Assembly: GCA_900074885.1 (NCBI GenBank)
Contig: FJUW01000049.1
Location: 241,748-305,747, forward strand
DNA from: Rhynchosporium graminicola
Taxonomy: Eukaryota; Ascomycota; Leotiomycetes; Helotiales; Ploettnerulaceae
Direction: 5' to 3'
DNA length: 64,000 nt
Shown here: in pieces, positions 35,899 through 48,258 of the stretch
How the letters are laid out: the number at the start of each line of letters is the position of its first letter
How positions within the stretch are numbered: the stretch's first letter is position 1
The notes under the pieces: generated by a model
Database searches by the model: none
What the model was told of the DNA's origin: nothing
What the model saw: only the letters and a program-made list of their open reading frames with translations
Position numbers and translations under genes: made by a program

Positions 35899-37494
35899 AT
35901 GAGCGGAATCGATACTCCCCCCAACGCGAAAGTGCACAATGACACCTCGAGCGAGGAAGCAGGTGCCGCAATGATGCATAGTGGTGAACCGAAGAGAGTA
36001 TGGTACCGATCAGTGCCGTTTCAAATTGCTGTCGCGAGTGGCGTGTCTTTCACAGCGCCTGGTATGTGGGATGCTCTGGGAGGATTAGGTGCTGGAGGTG
36101 CTGCTGAGCCAGTAAGTGAAGAACTTACTTCAAACCCCCCCGTATCATACAGACTCAGAAAGTCAAAATTGAAATCTTTGCCTTGGACTTTTGTTAATGA
36201 TAAAACAGTACGCCGTATCAGCCGCAAATGCCCTTGTTTATGGTCTCTTCTCCATCGTATGCGTCCTCGCCGGCGCAATCAACAACCGCATCGGTCTTAA
36301 ATACGCCCTCGCCCTGGGTGCAATCGGCTACCCCCTCTACGGCGCCGGTCTCTACACCAACAACACCAATCCATCGACCGGCTTCCTCCTCTTTGGCTCC
36401 GCCATGTGTGGTATTAGTGCCGGATTCTTCTGGGCTGCCGAAGCCGCCGTCATCATAGGCTACCCAAGTCCTCATGAACGAGCCTTTTATCTCGCCATCT
36501 GGCAAACAGCAAAAGCATCCGGTCCAATCGTCGGCGGAGCTATCAATCTGGGTTTGAATGCGAACCGCTCAAAGGCTGGGTCGGTAGGAAGTGCGACATA
36601 TATCGTATTCATCGCTATCATGTGTCTGGGTCTGCCTATCGCCCTTCTACTATCTCCAGCTGAGAAAGTCTGGCGAAAAGATCATTCGAGGGTGAGGATC
36701 CACAGACAGCCTACATATGCAGCTGAGTTCAAAGCTGTGTGGAAACAGTTGACTTCCAGACGGATACTTCTGCTGTTGCCGGCGTTTTTCATCAGTTATT
36801 TCTATAACGGCTATAATAGCACCTTCCTCACCCAACATTTTACCGTTCGCTCCCGCGCCTTCAGTTCGTTCTTTACGAACTTCTCCGGGATCTTCTCCTC
36901 CTTCCTCATCGCCGGCCTTCTAGACCGCCAATCCATCGCCATCAAAACACGCGCTAAAATCGCGTTTACCACCATAATCACAATTTTAGTAGGGACGTGG
37001 ATCTGGGCGTCGATTTTACAGAAGCAATTCACTGATGCACCCGAACGACCCGTGTTTGATTGGTTCACAGGCGGTTTCGGGAAATCGTATGCACTGGTTT
37101 TCTTCTGGGCATTCGGCGGACAGGCGTTCCAGCAGTTTTTGTATTGGTTGGTTGGGCAGTATGCGGAGGATCTCTCGAGTTTGAGCCATGTTACTGGGAT
37201 TTTGAGAGGGTTTGAAGCGTTAGGACAGACGGTTGCTTGGGCGTAAGTTTTTCTCTCCTTCCCTCCTGCATTCTCCTCTGGGGATTTAGTGGAGTGTTAT
37301 GCTGACCTTCAGATCACAGTATGCAAACTGCACCCAACGCAAACGGATGGGCAAGCATCGGTGTCAATTTTGGTATGACGGTACTTTGTGTCGCGCCGAC
37401 TTGGATTGTACTTTCGGAGCTAGAGCACAGTCATGAGATCCAGGAGGACCCTGTTCATGCGCCTGTAAACAAGGCTGTGGATGATAGTCATTGA
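35899..37494 (+). CDS. UNC93-like major facilitator superfamily protein
   Basis: Three exons (35899-36111, 36209-37242, 37320-37494; introns 97 and 77 nt) encode 473 residues. The start MSGIDTPPN is preferred to an upstream in-frame ATG because the upstream extension is hydrophobic and out of character with the charged fungal N-terminus. An acidic/Ser-rich head (~45 residues) is followed by about eleven hydrophobic segments. Family-type stretches include PFQIAVASGVSFTAPGMWDAL, YPLYGAGLY, GFFWAAEAAVIIGYP, ERAFYLAIWQ and a final PNANGWASIGVNFG. UNC93-like fungal proteins are DUF895/MFS members with undefined cargo, so no substrate is claimed. Both introns and all frames close cleanly, so the gene appears intact. 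Confidence 0.9.
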
Positions 37495-39333
37495 GTTTAT
37501 GTTTGGGAAGGAGATTTATAGAATAATATAATGGATGATGACTGAAGACTATCGCTGACGAATAATCATTTCGAATAGAGTAAAGATGTGTGAATTAGGC
37601 TAGTTCTTGGCTTTGGTGGTTTGAGAATTGGTTAGGTGTAATTCAAGGTCGAAAGTCGACTGTCAATTTATCAAGTCATTCCACTTTTCGATGGCTCTAC
37701 TAAAGCTCAAAGAGAAAATCTTGAAATCACGAAAATCCTAAAGCGGTTTCGCTAGCAACGGACTTGCCCAGCCTGGAATAGAGACACTAAGCAAGACGAG
37801 ATATGTCCAACTATATCCTAAAAACCAGGAGGAAGATAGAACCACCCGAGCCACCCTCTCCTAGAAAACTGTTTCGTACACACTTGTCCCGACTCCCAAT
37901 CAAATCCATCAAGCTAGACTATATTTCAAGTCTACATTTGCCTTACCTGACCTTACCTGTGCCAAATCTACCTACCTACCTAGGTACTTTTCTCGAAATC
38001 CACGCCATGCTCGCTTAGAGTCCCCCCTCTCACTACAGGTAGCACATATATCAACAAAACAACCCGATTCGGTCGTTCTTCTCAGGTAGACATCTATTCC
38101 TTCATTTACAATCTCCAAACTTCATGAAAGAAGAGTAAGCTCCTCCTTTTGCTACGCAAAATTAGCACAGTACTAAAGATTTTTATTCGTCTACATACGG
38201 TAGATGATTCATCGAAAGAATGTATGGGGGGGAAACAGAGCGCAAACCCACAGCAGGCGCGGTAAATTCGGCAATGCGACCAAAATTTAGGGAACAGTGA
38301 AACCCAGGGTAAGTTGCTGGTTTCCACGTTCACTATTACCGGTAGCTATTACTATTTCCACCAAGGATATATGTGCCTATAAGGATGCGGAGAGATGATG
38401 AGGATATAATGGCAGTTAGCTTGCAATGAAGAAGAGTGTGGTTGCTAGTAGTAATGAAAATGAAAAAGAAAACGGCAATAGTCTTTACGTTCCGATAGTC
38501 ACCTTTCAAGATAGATAGCCAGCTGATCATGAATCATGATGTCGGTAAGATATACCGCATCTCCCTATCATCATGCATAGGTACGAAACAGCGACCCTAC
38601 CAGCTGCTAAGCCTGCTACAGCCCCTTATCTACCACCTGCATCCTCGCGCCCCGGAATCCGGGAAAGAGAAAGGTCATGTCATGTCACGCAGGACTGTCC
38701 CGTGGAGCATCTTTTCGGAGGCAGAGAGGGCCCATTGCGGTGATGGAACAGACGGGATTTAAAATTATGTGTCAGATGTAAGATGTGAGAAAGGGAAGTC
38801 GATATATGTCTAAGAAGTGCCTTTTCTTAACCTTGGGATCAGTTCGGCATTGACTTATCCTTGAAATAGGAGTAGTGATCTATTGCTGGGCCCGAGGTGC
38901 TTGACTGAAGGTTTGGGACAGGAGTGATGCAAAGGGGATGCTGCATGGAGATTCACGCGGAGGGCATAGGAGAGGCTGCTTGTGGGTTACTGATGATGAG
39001 ACGGGTGGATCATGAGAATTCTGGAATCTGATATGGATTTTAGGTATTCAGATCTTAGATTTGTGCCTGTATTTTATGCCCATGTGGACTAGCTGCAAGT
39101 ATGATAGAGTGGAAATAAATGCCACTCATCTCGCTAGTCGGCGACAGAATAACTTAGGGCAAGCTCAAGTTACTTTTTTGTACGAGGAAGCGCTTCGCCG
39201 CTCTCCTAACGCCGCCTATGCACCGATATGCCCCTACTATACAACCAGAGTCAAACATTCGCAGACTGAATGATAGTGGTACTTCGTTCCTCATAACCTC
39301 GTAATGCCTCACAATCTCTCCATGATCCCAAGC
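37495..39333. other. Convergent intergenic region
   Basis: About 1.8 kb between the 3' ends of the UNC93-like and UBX genes. It carries one copy of a 19-nt CTAC-repeat palindrome (37968-37986). No gene is supportable. Confidence 0.5.
37968..37986. repeat. CTACCTACCTACCTAGGTA element, copy 1
   Basis: A 19-nt sequence with a self-complementary TACCTAGGTA core. An identical copy is at 44886-44904, and both lie in non-coding DNA. Confidence 0.7.
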
Positions 39334-40495
39334 TCACTTGACGATCAAGACGGCACTTGGTGCAAGACCAGCTTCCTTCAAAGTCTTCGAGAAGTCCACA
39401 CCACCAGTGAAAGTCTTCTTCGGGTATGTCATAGTAAAGCTCTCAACCGGCACTCCACCATTCTCCGCTTCCAACCCCTGCGCAACCTCGAAAAGCGTAG
39501 TATCAACTGGGAAAGTCTTCGTCACAACCCCTGTAGCGGTCTGTAATCGCAACCTCGCGTCTGTGGCCTCCTTCTTGGGTGCTGAGCCTCCACTTGAACT
39601 AGCCTGTGCCGATGCAGCAGCTGCAAGAGTTGGATCGGGTGGTGGAGCACGACCTTCACGTTCAGCTTTTTGCGCTTCGGCTTTCAGACGACGGGCTTCC
39701 TTGTCGGCCGCGATCTTTTCTTGGATGCGGCGCTTCGCTGCGAGGTCGTCGACTTTTTCCTGGCGCTTCTTTGCGGCGGCTTTGATTTGCTCTTGCTTTG
39801 CGAGATTCTCTTTGGCGTCTGCTACTTCTCGAGTAGACTTCTGGCGGATTTTCTGGTAGCGAACAAGTTAGCTATTCTAATCCTTCCTTATAGTCTTTCG
39901 CATCTGGCTAATGCGCGGTGTAATTTATGTACCTCGTTGGCCTTTGCCTCCTCCCTGTCGAGAATCGCCTTCGCAGCCTTCTTCTCCGCAGCCTTCTCTC
40001 TCAGCTCCTGCAATCTAGCTTTCTTCTCTTCCTCAGTAAGAGGTGCAATCTCCTCTGTTGACTCGGAGAATTTATCATGACCACTATTCCAGGATTAGTA
40101 CCAGATTTACCTACCCCTCCATTCGTAGCGGCGGGGTAAACATACGTTCTTTCTCCATGAGCTTCAGCCTGTGCCACACTTCTGAGCTTTCTACCGCAGA
40201 TATCACAGACCAAAGATTGTGCAACTTCTCCTTCCTTGAGTGGTGCTGCTTCGATGCTGGGGTTTGTTTCCTCTTCCTCAGCGTCCGCAGCTACTTTGGC
40301 GCTGATCTCCTCCCATGATTTGTCTTGGTTCTCTTCGAGCCATTGCAAAGCTGGATTTACTGTACAGACATGTCAGCTTCGAAACGTACGATATAGAAAC
40401 AGGGGGACCTTGCAGGAACCGGTCTTCTTCAATGCAAGCTCTGCTCTCTCCTTGTCGAAGCCCATGTCCAAGAGGACTACCATATCGCCTGCCAT
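39334..40495 (-). CDS. UBA/UBX-domain protein (UBXN1/SAKS1-like Cdc48 adaptor)
   Basis: Four exons (40495-40414, 40359-40146, 40083-39933, 39852-39334) encode 321 residues. A UBA domain at ~4-43 (DMGFDKERAELALKKTG...LQWLEE) binds ubiquitin. CX2C...H...H at C79, C82, H95 and H101 (VCDICGRKL...HGERTGH) is a C2H2-like finger. A charged helical region follows (~110-225), then a C-terminal UBX domain (~247-321), which docks on Cdc48/p97. Intron 1 appears to be GC-AG: splicing T|GCAAGG to ACAG|TA gives KKTGSLNPALQWLEE, as the family shows, while a GT donor 8 nt upstream would delete family-conserved residues. Introns 2 and 3 are GT-AG (62 and 80 nt). It is divergent from SCS2. Confidence 0.92.
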
Positions 40496-41112
40496 ACTTG
40501 CGATTTGTAATGGAGATGTGCTTTGCAAGGTCCAAAGTTGGACAAAATACCTCGAAGACGTGGAGTAGTTGAGTAGCAGGAAAGAGAATAGTTGTGGTTG
40601 CTTGTAATTTAAATCGTACCTGTTCTATAGAAGTGTTCGAAAGCGAGCCAGACCATCAGGGAATGTAAAGGTTGAGCCTCCGTACCTGGTAGCAACAAGT
40701 TCTTGGCAACGAGCTCGAGCTCCCCAGCCTTCACCCCGTGAATGACGTTAGCGAGTGAACCCAAGAACCTGAAAGGCAACGAGTTCCAGGATCACCGTTC
40801 AGGCATATTGTACCAGCGCGCATCCATCCAAACCCAAAACTCCAACAACAGTAAGACAACAGGATCATCACGCACAAGTGAATCGTACATTGTCAGCCCC
40901 AATCACTTTACCCGCATCTCTGCACCTGATATAATTTTTCTGCCCCCCGACTTCACCATCAACTTCTTCTTCCACGTTACTTAATTGCCTCTTTGTACAC
41001 ATCGCCTGGCACATATCCGTGACTACATTACCGATCTGAGCGCCCTTCCGCTGTATCGCTACCCATTCTGCCACTTTCAAGGCATTCTGCATCATAACTT
41101 CCCACATTCGCG
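40496..41112. promoter_or_regulatory. Divergent promoter region, UBX gene and SCS2
   Basis: A 617-nt gap between start codons. Plus-strand open frames here are not conserved in appearance. It must contain both promoters; no specific site was identified. Confidence 0.4.
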
Positions 41113-42308
41113 ATGTCTGTCGAAATCGAGCCCACGGAGCTTGCCTTCACCCGTACGTTTCCTGCCGTTGTGTTTACCAGGAAGATCTAATAATATTACA
41201 GGCCCATTCACCTCCGAGGTGTCGCAATCCCTAAAGATCAGAAACACAAATCGTACTCCCATTGCTTTTAAGGTATGCTACTCGGTTGATGTGCAGTTGG
41301 ATTGCGTACAGGTGCTAATCTGTTCGATCTGCAGGTTAAGACTACGGCCCCTAAGCAGTACAGCACACCCTTACTCGAGACTCGAACTTATCATTGACAA
41401 AGGCAACAGATACTGCGTCCGCCCCAACTCAGGAAGAATCGAGCCAGGGAAGGAGGTCGAGGTTACTGGTATGTGATATCTTGCGCCCATTCTCCACGAC
41501 GTGGTTCAGTGCTGATGGTTTCCCCGCAGTTCTTCTACAAGCTATGAAGCAGGATCCTCCTTTGGATATCAAGTGCAGAGACAAGTTCTTGGTTCAATCT
41601 GTTGCTATCTCAGCCGATAAAGAATTCATTAACATCCAATCCATCGTAAGAGCCGCAGATGTAGTCTGCGGGTATGGCTGCTGACAGGACATAGTGGCAG
41701 CATGTTGACGAGGCCGAGAAGTCAAGTGTGCAAGAGAAGAAGATCCGAGTCGTTTATCTTTCCCCTGGAAGCGGCGGAGTAGCAGCCACTCCCTTGAAAA
41801 ACGGCATTAATGGTTCCTCTAACCACTCTGTATGTTCTGTTTCCCAATTACACATGCCACAATGCGCTAATATGTCACTAACTAGCTCGAGACCCCCGAG
41901 CACACGACTCCAGCATACAGCAACACCCAACGCTCCCCCTCTCCAGAAGAGGCCTACACACCCGAGACTCGCCGCTCCACCATCGGTACCAAGACAGACA
42001 CCGAGACTCCCACCAACCGGTCCTCGGCCTCGAACCTAGCAGCCTCGATCCCAGCCGCCGTCTCCAATGCCACGCCAATGTCCTACGAGGAGATGAAGGC
42101 TAAGCTCGCAGAGGCCCAAGCTACGATCTCGTCTTATGCAAACGAAGGTGGTTTGAGGATGCGCAAGGTTGCTAAAGGAGAGACCAATAATGAGACGGTC
42201 AACAATATCGCTCATCAGGTCCAGGCCACAGGCAACCAAGGTGTTCCATTACAGATTGTGGCTGCGCTCTGCTTGATCAGTTTCTTGCTTGCTTTCTTCT
42301 TTTTCTGA
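41113..42308 (+). CDS. SCS2: VAP-family ER membrane protein Scs2
   Basis: VAP proteins anchor FFAT-motif partners to the ER and build membrane contact sites. Seven exons (41113-41152, 41202-41272, 41335-41357, 41410-41468, 41530-41645, 41695-41829, 41886-42308) encode 288 residues; the six introns are 49-62 nt. The MSP domain occupies ~1-125: MSVEIEPTELAF, then SLKIRNTN.TPIAFKVKTTAPKQYCVRPN, SGRIEPG and KCRDKFLVQSV. A Ser/Thr/Pro linker follows, then a coiled-coil-like stretch (YEEMKAKLAEAQATI) and a C-terminal membrane anchor, VPLQIVAALCLISFLLAFF. That makes it tail-anchored. Exon 3 is only 23 nt. Its downstream donor is GTACAG, confirmed by the APKQYCVRPN reading. Confidence 0.95.
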
Positions 42309-45237
42309 GCTGTAATTTTTTACGGGGACGTGTAAGTTAGGGGGCGTTGGTTTGGTTGATCGGCCAGTCAGTGAGAAAGCCAGCAGGAATGGATTGAGAC
42401 GGAAAGCCAGAAGCTGACCAGACAAGAGAGACAGGTAGCAGCTTTGATCGGGCTGACCACAATACAGTACACTATTGCAGCGTTGCGGACCCCCTCTTGT
42501 ATTTTCCTATGCGACGCATGGATAACTATTGCAGATCTGGCTTGGTGGATATGATGCCCTAGCATTTCTACCTCCTTCTACAGCAGTGGTGTCTCAGAGT
42601 GGTTACTCTCCTATACCATTACTTGTTACGAAGAGATTCACGGACCGAGTCATTTTCAGAAGTTCTTCATACCTTCTGCTTGCCTGCTTCCTAATTAGCC
42701 AAATTTTTTTTAAATTTTTTTTTCAAACCCCTATGCCTCGTATTGTTGCAATACCCCATGCGAATATCAGTCATTGAATCAATCAATGCCTGACAACCTG
42801 ATTTCTATTTGAGACTGGATGTTGTTATCGCTGTCTGCTGCACCCAGCCCATCTTTCACCATCTAAGGCTTCTTGTGTTGCAAAATGTCCTTCGATGATT
42901 CTGCCGATGTAGTCTCTCGAAGTGTAGACACGCTGACATGAGTATCAAGTATCGAGTAGAACTAACAAAGAAGGAAATAAGATGATGATATTTCCTATCG
43001 CAAGTAGTGAGTGATGCCGCCGCAATCATAAATCACGAGGAAGAATTGCGCCCCGTTGGGAAAGGAAAGGAGCTTCACATAAGAAGAACTGAGAGGCATC
43101 TTCTTTAAACTCTCTTCTTGATACTATCTCGAATGCTGCTTCAAATGAGATGAAGGCGACAATCCGTACTAATGGTCCCTTGCTGCTATGATAATATATT
43201 CCATGCAGTCCGGTAGTGTAAAATAATTTGCTCACCGTACATAGTATGGAGCGTGAGTTGAGTTGTTGGATTGAGGAAGATCCAAGATGTAGCAGTGATA
43301 GGGCGAGAGACTGGTCTCCAGGGTTGTCAATGACGGAGGGAGATTCTGCAGCTAGTGAGGGTGATCTCTCGAATCCCGAAAGTGTATCCATTCATACAGT
43401 ACGTGTAATACCTGCTGAAGAGTGGCTGTACCATTACCAGAGATTTATTGACATGCCCAAGTTAATATTACATGTTTCGCGCGATGGTCCCCTCAACAGG
43501 TCGCCTCAAACGTGAAGTGTTTACCGAGGAACGTCGGCTTTTCTTTGGATGATGGAACAGTCCTATTGAATGCATTGATTTTTGTCTGGAAGTGGCATTT
43601 CTTCTTCTGTCTAGGTGATCAACACTTATTAGTGAGATTCTAGACGAATGGATTTTGAAGCCGACCGATAATTGCTGATGATTACAGCTCCTCTACTTGT
43701 TTGGAAGGTAACGATCCGTCTATATCAGAATTTCGTTACCTACAGATCCAAGACTTATTTCTGGTGCAATACACGCATTTCGTATTTTCCTTTGATTCAT
43801 GATCGTGTAAATCAAGCTTCTAAGTGTCTCGCCTCATATCGATGCTAAATACAGGGAATTGCCTATTGTCTCTAGAAACCTTCTTGTGTTGTTCACGGCT
43901 CTGTCTTTAAGTGGTCGCCTGTCTCGTCAAGACTTCATTCCTGAAGCATCTTGTAGTAATTTTCCGGCCTGGTAGGTATGTACGGCTCTTGTGTACAATT
44001 ACAGTAGCAGCATGTAAGCGAGATCTTAGCTTTCGACTACCTGTGTAGGTCCAAAAGAAGAGGAGCACCAGTGCAGGAACAAATGGCCTTGGTCAATCAT
44101 GATTGAAATCAACGCAGCTAGGAAACATACAAGTTTTCGGTGGGCTAACTTGCCGCACCGAAGCTCTTTCTGCAGTATAACTCCACTGTCTCGGCCTAAT
44201 CCATCCTCGATAAGCTTCCTAGCTTGAGCAAGTGCTGAGAAAGAAGTAATGCAGTGATTGTTCTCATTGAAAGTGCCTCTTAAGGTACCGACACTGCCGG
44301 CAAGGTACGAATTACTTCTTGGAGACTAGAGCTTCAAGAAGCCCTTCACAATTTGAGGGTATCCTCAAGTGGCTTAGACTATACCGACCATGCCGATATT
44401 AACCATTTTAATCACGAAGAGCTCAATGCTCAGTAATACATCGCCTTACACTGAGATCAGATGTCAGAATACAAAACCGCCTTTTGATCAGCTTCCAATC
44501 TAGTGTCATTCCGGGCTCTGGTTGTCTCGAACTCAAGATCGTAAGCTAACATAACTAGCTTATGGACCCTCAAGCTGTAGAAGAGCATAGTTCCCAATAT
44601 CTGAAGAGAATTTATCTCAACTCGGCCCGAAAAAATGCCCCGAGAGACTCTGAGCTCAGAATAAAAGTAGGGAAGATAGTTTTCTCGATACAATTGCCAT
44701 TGCTATTAGCTTGAAAAGCGTCCTCCTTCATTCCTGTCCATGCCAGTATTTTCTGGCTGTAGGGATACACGTTTGAAATTGATATCTGGTGGATTTAGTT
44801 ATCCGCGCAAAGATAAAGAAAGGGAATTTGAACATATTTACATACCGTTCCCGCTACTTTCTGCAGCTCAAAGGGAATCTGCAGCCTACCTACCTACCTA
44901 GGTATATCGCGATACCTGCCTACTGGAGCATTAAATTTCTGGGGGTGAGAGCATCAATCAAATGTCAAATGTAAGACCTCACCTTACTTAAGTTCACCTA
45001 CGCTGTACAAGCATTCACTGTCCAACAGTCAGAGACACGTGAGTCAACAGCTGCCTGCCACACCGCGCTCCATGCTACATTCTCCATGCTCCCTGCCCAA
45101 GCACCAAACATCCGTTTCGGCAACCGCTGCTTATTCAATAGAATGAAGATTATAATTAAGGTGAACAGAGAAATCACCACACAATCGGCAGTCTTCGTCC
45201 ACCACTGGGGCCATAACCAACCAGACCGTAGCACTCA
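42309..45237. other. Intergenic, gene-poor
   Basis: About 2.9 kb without a supportable gene. It contains an A/T homopolymer patch near 42703-42725 and the second copy of the CTAC palindrome (44886-44904). Frames at 43026-43515 lie on opposite strands over the same bases and show no domain. Confidence 0.5.
44886..44904. repeat. CTACCTACCTACCTAGGTA element, copy 2
   Basis: Identical over 19 nt to 37968-37986. It lies about 330 nt upstream of the NLR remnant. Confidence 0.7.
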
Positions 45238-47202
45238 ATGGACTCCTCAGAATTGTAAGTACTCGCATGCTCCGGCGACTAAATCTACACTGATACGCTA
45301 TTGTCAGGGATGTCTCCTTCTTCAGTAGCTGGAACGACATTGTTGAGAGATGCGAAAGATCCTTGGAGCCATGTGACCGTGATTAAGTGCGCCTCATCAC
45401 TTCATGGGATCTGCTGCAGAGAGAAGTGTTTCCAGCTGAGATCTCCTCGATAAGGCCAACGCTTGGTCATTTCCGCCAATGCACCGACATATTCGAGACG
45501 CACTTGCCTGCTGGTCTCCATGCGGCTTACTTCTGGGGCATCATTGGTGTTTTGCTCCAGGTAAGAGCACGCTTGACAGTTTTCAGGCTGGATTGTTTGC
45601 TTACTTCGTGATAGCTCACCATACAAGACTCATAAGCTCTCCTTAGATTACCGAAAATGCTTAAGGCACTTGGCTACAAAGCACAAGCTTTCAACAGACA
45701 CTACTCTACGATTTCTCAAGGCGATCCCGATCACGTTAAAGAAGTATGTTTCGACATCCAGGTTTCACTTGTCAAGTTCTTCACAACTGCAGTCAACACT
45801 ATACGTAACCCGGAATCTGCGATACAGCTCTGTGAGAATTTGCTATCTATGAATGTTTCGGGTATGTTAGCTGATGCCAACATCCAGATAAGCAAGAAAC
45901 AGGTAACTGCCTCCATGGACAAGAGGGTCCGGGGTCGAGCTTTCAAAGTGAGTTTATCATTGTGACTCAGTCCCTGTCCGAAGTGCTAGCACGGATCGAC
46001 AACCTCATTCCCCATCAGTCTACTCTAACGGAAGAAATCAACTCGTTGGACGTCGCCGCTGTCACGAATCAAGTGCCTCTATTGGAATTGCCCACTAAAA
46101 CTTACTCAAACTTTTTCAATCGAGTCGAGACTTTTGATAAGATCGATCAAATTCTCAGCCGAGATGGTTCCACTACGAATCTTCGTTCTACGGCTTTATA
46201 TGGTCTTGGTGGTGTTGGAAAAAGTTCGATTGCGGCAGGATACATGAATAGAAAGATTGAAGAAAAGAAATACGACGCCTTGTTTTGGGTTTACAGTGAG
46301 GACACTGCAGCTTTGCGCCAGAGCTTTACAGACATAGCAATCCGGCTCAAGTTGCCAGGAGCACAGCCCAATCTCCATGATGAGAACCTAAAACTTGTCC
46401 AGAATTGGCTTCGGACGACCTGTAAGCAGTTGGATTTCAGTGCCGCTGTCTTCAGCTAACATGTTTAATTATAGAGAATACGTGGTTAATTATCTATGAC
46501 AATTTCGAAGACGATAAAGTTCTGTTGCCGTACTGGCCCATAGCAAGCCATGGACACGCTCTCATTACTACCCGCGACCATAATCTCGTACACAAGTTTG
46601 CTACTGCAGGCTTGGAAATAGCTTCTTGGGATACAGAGACGGGCTCTGAATTTCTTCTCTTTTTGTCGAAGGACAACATCAGCCACGATATCCAAGCAGA
46701 AGGGATCTCGGCAACCGATCTTGCCGAGAAGCTGGGTGGCCACGCTTTAGGTGTTGAACACATGGCTGGTCTGATCCGCAGTCGCTCTTGGTCAATCTCC
46801 GAGTTCACGCGCATCTACTTGAAAGATCCACGGAGAGTTCACAAGAAAGAGCTCGAGGCTCTATGGGACATTTCTTTCGGGACACTGGAGAAAGATAGTC
46901 GCGTTTTCCTAGGAGTTGTATCAATCCTGGTCTCCGATCACATAGCCCAGACAAAGTTATTCAGTATTTTGAGCCTCACCTGGGACTCTGGAGACAATGC
47001 CAGAATACATGCAAGCACAGATACAGACACAATCTATGAATCTAGCGTCAAAATATTCTTGCTACATAGAATAGGACGTGAACAAATCAAATGGGCTGAA
47101 GATCTTACTTCTCGCCTTTTTCCTGAACGCCAAACTAGCCATCCTCTATATTCTATCTCCTATCGTTCTGCGTTAGCAATATTTTGCGGACGCGGGAAGT
47201 AA
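45238..47202 (+). pseudogene. Decayed NB-ARC (NLR-type STAND) gene
   Basis: A fungal NOD-like receptor relic. Exon 1 (45238-45254, MDSSE...) joins at 45308 to an N-terminal helical domain (SFFSSWNDIVERCERSL; later WGIIGVLLQ and VKEVCFDIQVSLVKFF). A segment with heptad character (SLSEVLARIDNL) precedes the NB-ARC domain: P-loop GLGGVGKSS near 46208, Walker B WLIIYDNFED near 46485, HALITTRD, and GGHALGVEHMAG. Lesions: TAA at 45384-45386; no GT-AG pair keeps frame across 45561-45646; only an implausible 23-nt intron joins the frames at 45948-45970; and the 46422-46474 intron, spliced normally, creates TAG. No TPR, ankyrin or WD repeats follow. An alternative is a functional gene with unusual splicing, but four independent problems make that unlikely. 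Confidence 0.8.
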
Positions 47203-47492
47203 GGGTTCTCCAGCAGTAAGTCTCATCCCAGTCTCTGCTCAATTCTTGTCTCGACAAAGAGCAGAGTCACTTCCGACCTGTTTGCCTCGAAAATTGCGCC
47301 CTGTCTCGACCGAGATGTATCATCGCCACCTCGCGAGATATTCCTCACTTATAGTATCATCTTCGGCCAATTGTCTCACGCACGCTGCTCCTGGTTCATA
47401 AATGGCCAGTGCCTCTGGACGCTCTGGACTCTGACTAAGTGATAGCATTCGTAACCACGCCAGCCCATCTTCCTTAAATTGCATGAAACAAG
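47203..47492. other. Gap after the NLR remnant
   Basis: About 290 nt. No repeat-domain coding sequence can be followed from the NLR into this region. Confidence 0.4.
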
Positions 47493-47876
47493 ATGACGGA
47501 ATCTATCAAGGTCGAGTACATTGGATAGTGTGGTGACGACTTTCGGTTCGCCGAAGAGAAATCTCGCATCACAGAGCATATTAGACGCGTTGCAAGAGTA
47601 AAGGTTATTTTTATGCCTGCGTAAAGTAAATAATTGTCTTTCTAGCTCTGAAGCTCTTGGGCACGAAGTTCCTGATTTGATTTCTCTGGAGGCATGATCA
47701 TGAGATATCGATACAGATCTCAGGGACCGTTTGTGCATGTGCATCCGAAGAGCAAGCAATGGCTGGCCGGCAGGACCGAGAAATATGTGCCGATCAGACT
47801 GTGGTTCGATGAGGATGGAGATCTCTGGAAAGAGCCAGAGATACACGAAGAAGTCCAAGTGGAGGGAAGCAAGTAA
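47493..47876 (+). pseudogene. Possible remnant of a small unknown gene
   Basis: ATG at 47493 opens a coherent peptide (MTESIKVEYIG) interrupted by TAG at 47526-47528 and continuing DDFRFAEEKSRITEHIRRVAR. After a possible intron-like stretch (GTAAAG...TTCTAG), a second charged stretch runs in another frame at 47694-47876 (GPFVHVHPKSKQWLAGR, then EKYVPIRLWFDEDGDLW). The amino-acid texture is protein-like, but I cannot join the parts into one frame and do not recognise a family. The overlapping 160-codon minus-strand frame looks like a shadow. Confidence 0.3.
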
Positions 47877-48258
47877 CGGGCAACAGAATGTTCAGTTGAG
47901 GTTCTTCAGCTACGAGACAGAGCAGACAACATAGGGGATAATTTCGGTTGATCCCGACTATTTCAAACCCATCGTGATTCCATGGCGTTGACTGACTATT
48001 TTCGAAGTACGTGACTACAGTCCTTCAAATACTTTCTCCTTTCAAGTGGTTTCTAGAGTGGCGCTGTGCTTATAAGCGTGCAATATGAGTAGCCACCTAT
48101 AATTCCGAATATAGCTGAAATCATGAAGTTCCATGAAAAGGTTGATCTGTATCTAATAGCACCGATTAGTTACAAAAGATCTCGTCCACTTTTGTATAGC
48201 ATTCTCCCTCCACATGCGGCCTTCCTCCCATCTTTCAAAATCTCCTCCTTTCACTCCC
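47877..48258. other. Intergenic
   Basis: About 380 nt between the remnant and the cyanase 3' end; nothing recognisable. Confidence 0.4.

Noticed and set aside
45948..45970. 23-nt GT-AG intron in the NLR gene
   Set aside because: It restores frame arithmetically but is far below the minimum size of fungal introns, so it is treated as a lesion.
47376..47858. 160-codon minus-strand frame
   Set aside because: The plus strand over the same bases has more protein-like segments; the minus frame appears to be a shadow.
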